From Arthrobacter_J sp038199985 (GTDB lineage: Bacteria > Actinomycetota > Actinomycetes > Actinomycetales > Micrococcaceae), in the NCBI GenBank assembly GCA_038199985.1, contig JBBPYK010000015.1, forward strand, positions 3,320-67,319: DNA of 64,000 nucleotides, written 5' to 3'. The translations under genes and the position numbers were made by a program. The notes below the pieces were generated by a model that did no database searches, was not told the origin of the DNA, and saw only the letters and a list, made by a program, of their open reading frames with translations. Position 1 is the first letter of the stretch. Each line of letters begins with the position of its first letter. Of the stretch, positions 57,946 to 64,000 are shown one piece after another.

Positions 57946-58680
57946 ATGTTGCCGTTCCTGTTGCTCTCCACCCGTGCCGAAGACGTTGCGGCCGAGCGCG
58001 AATACCAGAGCTTTCTGAGCGCTGCCGGGCTGGAACCGGAGCAGTTGCACCGCGTTCGCGCCGAGGCTGGTCCACTGCCACCGATTAATCTCGATGACTA
58101 TTCCGGAATCATGGTGGGCGGCAGCCCATTCAACTCATCCGATCACGAAGAGTTGAAGTCTGAGGCGCAGCGCCGCGTAGAGCGTGAGATCGGCGAGTTA
58201 CTGGACCGTGTAGTCGCAGCCGACTTTCCGTTCTTCGGAGCCTGCTACGGGGTGGGCACCCTCGGTACGCATCAGGGAGCGGTGATCGACGGCACCTTCG
58301 CGGAGCCCATCAGCGCGGTCACCATCACGGTGAACGACGCCGGAGCAACCGATCCGCTACTGGCTGGCCTGCCGTCGTCGTTCTCTGCCTTCGTAGGTCA
58401 TAAGGAGGCGTGCACCACCCTGCCGGATGGCGCAGTGGTGCTCGCGTCGTCGTCGACCTGCCCAGTCCAGATGTTCCGCATCCGCGAGAATCTCTATGCC
58501 ACACAATTCCACCCGGAGCTCGACGTCGCCGCCCTGCTGGAACGGATCGACATCTACCGACATGCCGGATACTTTCCGCCCCACGAGGCGGACGAGGTCA
58601 TGGACCGTGTCCGGGAAGCACACGTGAACCAGCCGGCGAGGATTCTGCGGCAATTCGTGCAGCGGTACGCTCGGAGCTAG
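57946..58680 (+). CDS. Class I glutamine amidotransferase-like protein
   Basis: A 244-residue free-standing GATase1 domain. The triad is Cys100 (FFGACYGVG) with His189 and Glu191 (QFHPEL). It resembles GMP-synthase-type stand-alone glutamine amidotransferases of actinobacteria. Such enzymes give ammonia from glutamine or cleave gamma-glutamyl compounds; no synthase partner is adjacent. A leaderless ATG is used. The tex gene starts 52 bases after its stop. Confidence 0.88.
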   Translation: MLPFLLLSTRAEDVAAEREYQSFLSAAGLEPEQLHRVRAEAGPLPPINLDDYSGIMVGGSPFNSSDHEELKSEAQRRVEREIGELLDRVVAADFPFFGACYGVGTLGTHQGAVIDGTFAEPISAVTITVNDAGATDPLLAGLPSSFSAFVGHKEACTTLPDGAVVLASSSTCPVQMFRIRENLYATQFHPELDVAALLERIDIYRHAGYFPPHEADEVMDRVREAHVNQPARILRQFVQRYARS

Positions 58681-58720
58681 GTTGCCCCGGCGTTACTCGG
58701 GCGTGCCTCGTACCAACGCC

Positions 58721-58726
58721 TAAACT
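58721..58726 (+). promoter_or_regulatory. -10 box (TAAACT) for leaderless tex
   Basis: TAAACT ends 6 bases before the GTG at 58733 and there is no ribosome site. Confidence 0.5.
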
Positions 58727-58732
58727 GTTTCA

Positions 58733-61198
58733 GTGAGTAACCCAGCAGCCCCGGTCCAGCAATCCGTCCCAACCCTCAGCCCGGCAGAAGTGAACCGGAA
58801 GATCTATGCCCAGATCGCCTCCGAACTCGGTGTGCAGACCTGGCAGGTCAAGGTTGCGATCGAACTGCTCGATGGCGGCTCAACGGTTCCGTTCATCGCT
58901 CGCTACCGCAAGGAAGTCACCGGAACGCTCGACGACGCCCAGCTGCGCGATCTTGAGGAGAGGCTCCGGTACCTACGCGAACTCGAAGACCGGCGCGCGG
59001 CGATTTTGGCTGCCATCGGCGAACAGGGCAAGCTCACCCCCGAACTAACCGCTAACATCCACGAAGCTGAGACCAAATCACGGTTGGAAGACCTCTACCT
59101 TCCCTTTAAGTCCAAGCGCCGCACCAAAGCTCAGATTGCCCGCGAAGCTGGCCTCGAACCGCTCGCGGACGCACTGCTGCGCAACCCCGAGCTCGATCCT
59201 GTCAAGGAAGCGGCGAAGTACCTCAACACTGAGCACTCCATCAACGCAGTCGAAGACGCTCTGGCAGGTGCCCGTGCCGTCGTCGTCGAACGTGTCAGTC
59301 TCGACGTCGAACTCACCACCACCCTCCGCGAACGTCTCTGGACTACCGGCCGGCTCCGATCACAGGTACGCAAAGGTAAGGAAACGGAGGGCCAGAAGTT
59401 CGCCGACTACTTCGCCCTAACCCAGGTGCCCAAATCCATGCCGTCGCACCGCGTACTCGCACTGCTACGCGGGGAGAAAGAAGGTGTGCTCGACGTTTCC
59501 TTCGCCGAAGCAGACCCAACAGACAAAGACGCCTACGAGGACGCCCGCGGCCGCTACGAAAACGCCGTCGCCAAGGCTGCCGGGATCTCCAACCGTGGAC
59601 GACCGGCCGACGCCTGGCTTCTGCAGGGCGCCCAGGTTGCGTGGCGTACTCGGATTCACACCAGACTCGCAACCGATCTGCGCTCGCGGATGGCGCAAGC
59701 TGCTGAGGACGACGCCGTACGCGTGTTCGCAGCGAACCTGCGAGATGTACTGCTCGCCGCGCCCGCCGGAAACCGGTCCACCATGGGACTGGATCCAGGC
59801 CTGCGCACGGGCGTGAAAGTTGCCATTGTCGACGGAACGGGGAAGGCGACGGCGACCGACACCATCTACCCGCACGCGCCAGCCAACCGATGGACCGATG
59901 CGCTAGCGAGCTTGAAGAAACTCGCCGTCATGCACAACGTAGAACTCATCGCGATCGGTAATGGAACGGCCAGCCGTGAAACGGACAAACTCGCGGACGA
60001 ACTGATCAAGAGTCTGCCTGAGCAGAAGATTCGCAAGCTGGTGGTTTCTGAAGCCGGCGCATCCGTCTATTCGGCGTCGGCGCTGGCCTCGGCCGAACTA
60101 CCCGGCATGGACGTGTCCCTCCGCGGCGCGGTGTCCATTGCGCGGCGGCTCCAGGATCCGCTGGCGGAACTGGTGAAGATTGACCCCAAAGCGATTGGCG
60201 TCGGGCAGTATCAGCACGACGTCGCCCCCGCCAAGTTGGAACGCTCCCTTGGTGCTGTGATTGAGGACTGCGTGAACTCAGTGGGCGTGGACGTCAATAC
60301 TGCCTCGCCCGCGCTGCTGAGCCGCGTTGCTGGTCTGGGCCCGCTGCTGAGTGAAAACATCGTGGCCCACCGGAATGAGTTAGGGCGCTTTGCGAAGCGC
60401 ACGGACTTGAAAAAGGTTCCACGACTCGGCGCCAAAGCATTCGAGCAGTGCGCAGGCTTCCTTCGGATCAGCGGGGGAGCGGAACCGCTGGACGCATCGA
60501 GCGTGCACCCCGAAGCCTATGGGGTGGCCCGGAAAATCCTCAGCTCCGTGGGCGCTCGAAAGGCCGACGCCGTCCGCGGAACTGGGACTTTGGCTACCGT
60601 GAATGCCGCCGATTTTGTTGATGACACTTTTGGCCTTCCCACCGTGCAGGACATCCTCGCCGAGCTGGAAAAGCCTGGTCGTGATCCCAGACCCGAGTTC
60701 ACTTCCGCCTCTTTTGCAGAGGGGGTTGAGAAGATCTCGGACCTTCGTCCCGGCATGATCCTCGAGGGGGTCGTCAGCAATGTGGCCACCTTCGGTGCGT
60801 TCGTGGACATCGGTGTTCACCAGGACGGGCTCGTTCACATATCTGCAATGTCCAACACCTTCGTCTCCGACCCGCACGACGTCGTCAAATCCGGTCAGGT
60901 TGTACGCGTCAAGGTTCTCGAGGCGGATCCGGAACGCAAACGCATCGCGCTCACGCTGCGGTTGGACGACGAGAGCCCGTCGGGTGGTGGGAAGCCTGCT
61001 GGCTCCTCGGACTCGGGTGGTCGCCCAAGTGCCACTCGCGGGGCGGGTTCTGGTGGAGGCTCCGGTGCCGCTCGTGGGAAGGGCGCATCGCCCGAGTCTC
61101 GCGGGCCTCGGGCACCTCGTAACTCGAGCGGCAAAAGTGAGTCCCGCGAGCCTGAGAGCGCGATGGCGAAGGCACTCCGCGAGGCCGGGCTCCGCTGA
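58733..61198 (+). CDS. tex: Tex family RNA-binding transcription accessory protein
   Basis: An 821-residue protein with the full Tex layout: N-terminal HTH region (SELGVQTWQVKVAIELLDGG, TVPFIARYRKEVTG), YqgF/RNase H-like domain near 345 (GLDPGLRTGVKVAIVDG), helix-hairpin-helix domain about 525-580 (LSRVAGLGPLLSENIVAHR) and an S1 domain at ~672-745 (LEGVVSNVATFGAFVDIG). It binds nucleic acid with transcription or translation machinery. The last ~70 residues are a Gly/Ser/Arg-rich tail, longer than in E. coli. The start is a leaderless GTG. Confidence 0.95.
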   Translation: MSNPAAPVQQSVPTLSPAEVNRKIYAQIASELGVQTWQVKVAIELLDGGSTVPFIARYRKEVTGTLDDAQLRDLEERLRYLRELEDRRAAILAAIGEQGKLTPELTANIHEAETKSRLEDLYLPFKSKRRTKAQIAREAGLEPLADALLRNPELDPVKEAAKYLNTEHSINAVEDALAGARAVVVERVSLDVELTTTLRERLWTTGRLRSQVRKGKETEGQKFADYFALTQVPKSMPSHRVLALLRGEKEGVLDVSFAEADPTDKDAYEDARGRYENAVAKAAGISNRGRPADAWLLQGAQVAWRTRIHTRLATDLRSRMAQAAEDDAVRVFAANLRDVLLAAPAGNRSTMGLDPGLRTGVKVAIVDGTGKATATDTIYPHAPANRWTDALASLKKLAVMHNVELIAIGNGTASRETDKLADELIKSLPEQKIRKLVVSEAGASVYSASALASAELPGMDVSLRGAVSIARRLQDPLAELVKIDPKAIGVGQYQHDVAPAKLERSLGAVIEDCVNSVGVDVNTASPALLSRVAGLGPLLSENIVAHRNELGRFAKRTDLKKVPRLGAKAFEQCAGFLRISGGAEPLDASSVHPEAYGVARKILSSVGARKADAVRGTGTLATVNAADFVDDTFGLPTVQDILAELEKPGRDPRPEFTSASFAEGVEKISDLRPGMILEGVVSNVATFGAFVDIGVHQDGLVHISAMSNTFVSDPHDVVKSGQVVRVKVLEADPERKRIALTLRLDDESPSGGGKPAGSSDSGGRPSATRGAGSGGGSGAARGKGASPESRGPRAPRNSSGKSESREPESAMAKALREAGLR

Positions 61199-61267
61199 AC
61201 GGGCTCGACCTTCGCTAGCCCGACCCGTCGTCCACTGACTCGACCCGTCCTCCACCCACCGACGCGT

Positions 61268-61323
61268 CCGCACTTATCGTTGGAATAACTCGGGAATCGG
61301 CTATATTCCAACAATAAGTGCGG
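61268..61323. repeat. Large imperfect hairpin in the tex-hipB gap
   Basis: Two 20-nt arms (61268-61287 and 61304-61323) pair in 19 of 20 positions around a 16-nt loop. The loop is not a T-run, so a simple terminator is uncertain. The first 11 bases of the left arm (CCGCACTTATC) recur at 2495-2505, beside the tRNA-Arg gene. It may be a dispersed palindromic element. Confidence 0.5.
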
Positions 61324-61371
61324 GGGCGTGGCGGGCCTCGGCGTCTGCTCCGCTAGATTGCAGCGGTTAAC

Positions 61372-61387
61372 CGGCACGATCATGCCG
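61372..61387. promoter_or_regulatory. Upstream hipBA operator copy
   Basis: CGGCACGATCATGCCG, the same palindrome as the downstream site with one change. Its centre is 71 bases upstream of the other. Confidence 0.55.
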
Positions 61388-61442
61388 AATCATCCGAGAA
61401 CTCCCTTGCTGTCCGGAGACTTCGGTGCAAAGATAGCAGTAA

Positions 61443-61458
61443 CGGCACGATCGTGCCG
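61443..61458. promoter_or_regulatory. Proximal hipBA operator
   Basis: CGGCACGATCGTGCCG is a perfect 16-bp palindrome ending 14 bases before the hipB start. Together with the copy at 61372 it is a likely binding site for the HipB dimer, giving autoregulation of the operon. Confidence 0.65.
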
Positions 61459-61472
61459 GACTGAGGAGTGTC

Positions 61473-61727
61473 GTGTCGAATAGCTTTGCAAGTGCTCTGG
61501 CGGAGGAGGTGCGTGTCCGTCGGCTCGAAGAGCGCCTGACGCAGGCTAACCTTGCGGACCTTGCCGGTGTTTCTGAGAGATTCATCCGATCCCTGGAGCA
61601 TGGGAAACCAACGCTTCAACTTGATTCTGTTGAGGCCGTGCTCAACACGCTGGGTCTTGAGCTCGAGATAACTGGTCGGTCCGGTGATCCGATACACAAG
61701 AACGTCGGCTCTGGTGAGGGTCAGTGA
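61473..61727 (+). CDS. hipB: HipB-type antitoxin (XRE HTH)
   Basis: An 84-residue HTH protein: VRRLEERLTQANLADLAGVSERFIRSLEHG, then KPTLQLDSVEAVLNTLGLELEI. This is the HipB/Xre form that binds operator DNA and neutralises HipA. The start is GTG with GAGGAG 4 bases upstream. The stop overlaps the hipA region by 4 bases (GTGA). Two 16-bp palindromes lie just upstream. Confidence 0.93.
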   Translation: MSNSFASALAEEVRVRRLEERLTQANLADLAGVSERFIRSLEHGKPTLQLDSVEAVLNTLGLELEITGRSGDPIHKNVGSGEGQ

Positions 61728-62935
61728 TGTCGACCGAAGAATCAACGTCAGCGGACCAAGCAGATGTATACAAGCAAGGCGTACTTGCGGCGCAACTTGT
61801 ACGGCACAAGGGCGGAACCCGGTTCAGCTACCTCCCGGAATACCTGAATCTGGGCCAAGCTCCGATTGCTTCTTCGCTTCCGTTGTCAGCAGAGCCAGTG
61901 GTCACGGGGAGTGGATCGGTTCCACCTTTCTTCACTGGTCTGCTGCCTGAAGGTCGGCGCCTGTCGTCTTTGCGTCGAGCCGTAAAGGCCTCGGCCGACG
62001 ACGAGCTAGCACTCCTTGTGGCCGTTGGGGGAGACCCTGTTGGAGATGTGCAGATCGTCGCGAGAGGCACCAACCCTGTGGATGTTGGGCCCGCTGTTGT
62101 CCTGGATCCCAAGTCCCCGGTGAACTTTCAGGACTTGTTGGCAGAAACCGGGGTAGATCCTCGTGCGATTGCTGGTGTGCAGGACAAGGTCTCCGCCGGT
62201 ATGGTCTCAGTACCCGTTGAGGCCGCTGGCCGGGCATTCATTTTGAAACTCGACCCGCCGGAGTACCCTCACGTTGTCGAGAATGAATTCCTCATGTATT
62301 CCTACGCCCGTCGGCTAAAGCTGCCGCTGAGTCGGGTCCAGATAATTCGGGACTCCACTGGACAGCCAGGACTCTTGGTGGAGCGATTCGATCGTGTTAG
62401 CGACGACGACGGCGGCCTGCGCAGATTGGCAGTGGAGGATGCCTCGCAAGTCATGGGACTTTATCCGGCGGACAAGTATGACGTTGCCTATGAGGTGCTC
62501 TGCAGGAACCTGACTGAACTGTCTTCCGCGCCGCTCCCTGCGTTGCGGAACCTTTCCCTGCAGGTGGTATTCGCCTGGCTTACCGGCAACGGCGACCTTC
62601 ACGCGAAGAACGTTTCAATCCTGCAGGACGCCCGTGGTCGGGTCGCGGTTGCCCCGATTTACGACATCCCTTCAACGGTTGTCTATGGAGATAATTCTCT
62701 TGCTCTTGCCGTGGCGGGCAAACGGACCGGCCTGTCCAGGAAACACTTCCTTGGCTGGATGCAAGACGCCGGACTACGTGAGCGTGCTGCCGAAGGTGTC
62801 ATAATCACAGCTCTGAGCGCAACGCGAACCCTGGTCGATGATCTAGCTAACGGAGCGTCACCGTTTTCAGATCAACTAACCAGAAACTGGGTCAAAGCGC
62901 TGAAAAATCGACGACGGCTGATGGAACCGAACTAG
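61727..62935 (+). CDS. hipA: HipA-type toxin kinase
   Basis: A 402-residue Ser/Thr kinase. The N-terminal HipA_N domain (about 10-110) contains PFFTGLLPEGRRLSSL; the kinase core has the P-loop region GVQDKVSAG (residues 150-158), the catalytic loop GNGDLHAKN with Asp290 and the DFG-equivalent PIYDIPS with Asp313. All catalytic residues are present. In E. coli HipA phosphorylates glutamyl-tRNA synthetase and causes persistence. ATG 61727 follows GAGGG; the overlapping GTG at 61724 would add one residue. It converges on the helicase gene across 3 bases. Confidence 0.93.
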   Translation: MSTEESTSADQADVYKQGVLAAQLVRHKGGTRFSYLPEYLNLGQAPIASSLPLSAEPVVTGSGSVPPFFTGLLPEGRRLSSLRRAVKASADDELALLVAVGGDPVGDVQIVARGTNPVDVGPAVVLDPKSPVNFQDLLAETGVDPRAIAGVQDKVSAGMVSVPVEAAGRAFILKLDPPEYPHVVENEFLMYSYARRLKLPLSRVQIIRDSTGQPGLLVERFDRVSDDDGGLRRLAVEDASQVMGLYPADKYDVAYEVLCRNLTELSSAPLPALRNLSLQVVFAWLTGNGDLHAKNVSILQDARGRVAVAPIYDIPSTVVYGDNSLALAVAGKRTGLSRKHFLGWMQDAGLRERAAEGVIITALSATRTLVDDLANGASPFSDQLTRNWVKALKNRRRLMEPN

Positions 62936-62938
62936 CTG

Positions 62939-64000
62939 TCAGGGCTCAGTGACAGTACGACGACGGACCTCGGCTGCACCAGAGCGGCAGAAGATCAGCA
63001 CCAGCTCCTTCACGCTGAGCCCGGTAATCCGCTCGATCATGTCAGCGTAGGTACCGAGCTGCCGCCAGTACGCAGCGATGGTCTCCTCGGTGACACTGAT
63101 GTCCGTCTTGAAGTCCGCAATGACCAGCGCGCCGTCGTCGTCTCGGTACATCAGATCGATGACACCCTCAACCGTCACGCCTGCGGAGGATCCGACGACG
63201 GGTAGCTCCAACCAGTGCTCACGCTCGGCAGCCTGTTGGACCGGTTCGCTGGACAGAGCCGAGCGCGCCCGTTCAGCCAAACCGGCAGGATCAGACAGCC
63301 CTGCGGCGAGCGCGACGGAGAACGTCAGCTCGTCGAAGTCCGCAGAATCGCGCAGACCGCTCAATTCCAATACCCGGTGCAGCGCGGTCCCAAACACCGC
63401 GCCATGTTCACCGCCGGGCTCCGCAAAGGTGGGCAGACCGTCATCGTCGACATCCACGAAGCGCATGGCTGAAGAGGGCCCCGCAGCAGAAGCTCCCTTG
63501 GCCAGAGCCGTAACGGAAGTGGTCGAGGCGATGGCGGAGGTTTCCTGCCAGCGCAACCGCCGAGATTCCCAGTCGGCGAACGGCATGACCGGCGCGGCAG
63601 CCGTCCCAGCCAGCCGCCCAAAGGACAGGTCGGTAGGCAAATCCAGGGAGGGAACGGCGTCGTCGTCCTGATCTACCAGGAGCTGACCAAGACTGCCCTT
63701 CGCACCAACGTAGTGGGACACCACCAGATGACTCTCGGCGCGGGTGCAGGCAACGTAGAGCAGGCGTCGTCGTTCGGCTTCGATGAAGTCCGACTCAACC
63801 TGGGACGCCTCATGGTAGCCGCTGGACTCAATATCGCCGGCGAAGTGCACCTGCAACTTACCGCGCTCATCCCACAGTGCGGCGGCCTTCTGGTGGTTGG
63901 GACTGGACCCTGTACCGGCCAGGATCACCATGGGGAACTCGAGCCCCTTGGACGCGTGGATGGTCATGATCCGCACGGCTTGGGCGTCAGTTTCGGGCAC
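62939..64000 (-). CDS. UvrD/RecB-type helicase-nuclease, C-terminal part (cut by window edge)
   Basis: The frame is open to the right edge, so about 353 C-terminal residues are seen. TIHASKGLEFPMVIL (motif V) and RLLYVACTRAESHLVVS (motif VI) are superfamily 1 helicase motifs; the end holds a PD-(D/E)XK nuclease domain with VEGVIDLMYRDDDGALVIADFKTD (catalytic Asp, Asp-x-Lys). This combination is typical of AddA/AdnA/AdnB-type double-strand-break resection enzymes, where each subunit has helicase and nuclease. The rest, including Walker A, lies beyond 64000. Confidence 0.9.
   Translation of the reverse strand: MPETDAQAVRIMTIHASKGLEFPMVILAGTGSSPNHQKAAALWDERGKLQVHFAGDIESSGYHEASQVESDFIEAERRRLLYVACTRAESHLVVSHYVGAKGSLGQLLVDQDDDAVPSLDLPTDLSFGRLAGTAAAPVMPFADWESRRLRWQETSAIASTTSVTALAKGASAAGPSSAMRFVDVDDDGLPTFAEPGGEHGAVFGTALHRVLELSGLRDSADFDELTFSVALAAGLSDPAGLAERARSALSSEPVQQAAEREHWLELPVVGSSAGVTVEGVIDLMYRDDDGALVIADFKTDISVTEETIAAYWRQLGTYADMIERITGLSVKELVLIFCRSGAAEVRRRTVTEP

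Noticed and set aside
1..64000. CRISPR array, insertion sequence or prophage
   Set aside because: No regularly spaced repeats, transposase, integrase or phage structural genes were found in the frames read.

Overview
The window looks like chromosomal DNA of a high-GC Gram-positive actinobacterium, most likely Micrococcales/Micrococcaceae (Arthrobacter-like). The reasons are the PcrA N-terminus MDMLFDP, sucCD next to pcrA, a menaquinone-type three-subunit succinate dehydrogenase, an srsABC-like type III polyketide synthase operon, an AdnAB/AddA-type helicase-nuclease at the right edge, frequent GTG/TTG starts, and many genes whose -10 box lies 6-10 nt before the start codon (leaderless transcripts). 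No insertion sequence, integrase, phage gene, rRNA or CRISPR array was seen; one tRNA-Arg(CCU) is present. The assignment to genus is inference.

Layout. 1-5 kb: 3' end of fdhD, an ABC exporter, tRNA-Arg, a small membrane protein and an AGCS sodium:amino-acid symporter. 5-12.5 kb: pcrA helicase, sucCD with a DosR-like box upstream, a membrane ferritin/VIT1 fusion divergent from a PerM-type permease, and a small unknown gene. 12.7-17.9 kb: XRE-cupin regulator, ureohydrolase, TPP-dependent decarboxylase-like enzyme and FAD dehydrogenase, which together suggest arginine/guanidino-acid breakdown. 18-24 kb: type III PKS, methyltransferase and FAD hydroxylase (phenolic lipid/quinone type), then an MFS exporter with its TetR and a divergent thioesterase. 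24-31 kb: glycine betaine/proline ABC transporter, an SDR and a SWIM-SNF2 helicase. 31-38 kb: cold-shock protein with a structured leader, DUF488, luciferase-like oxidoreductase, DUF6457 protein, YdeP-type molybdopterin oxidoreductase (whose maturation factor FdhD is at the left edge), old yellow enzyme and an ABM monooxygenase. 37.8-41.2 kb: sdhCAB. 41.3-45 kb: metal P-type ATPase plus HMA chaperone, AhpD-like and HD-domain proteins.

45-51.5 kb is the most unusual block. A GntR regulator faces a four-gene operon: MFS transporter, hydantoin-racemase-family protein, hydantoinase and maleate-isomerase/arylmalonate-decarboxylase-family protein, the last three joined by 4-nt overlaps. An SDR and a small membrane protein diverge from it. 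The racemase homologue lacks both catalytic cysteines and the other superfamily member has a single-Cys Gly/Cys arrangement like arylmalonate decarboxylase, so this is probably not a standard hydantoin-to-amino-acid pathway.

51.5-64 kb: YtcJ-type amidohydrolase, a small integral protein, acyl-CoA dehydrogenase and FadB-type bifunctional enzyme, DksA-type zinc finger protein, class I glutamine amidotransferase, Tex, a hipBA toxin-antitoxin pair with two 16-bp palindromic operators, and the C-terminal part of a UvrD-type helicase with a PD-(D/E)XK nuclease domain, cut by the window edge. No gene-free stretch exceeds 300 bases.
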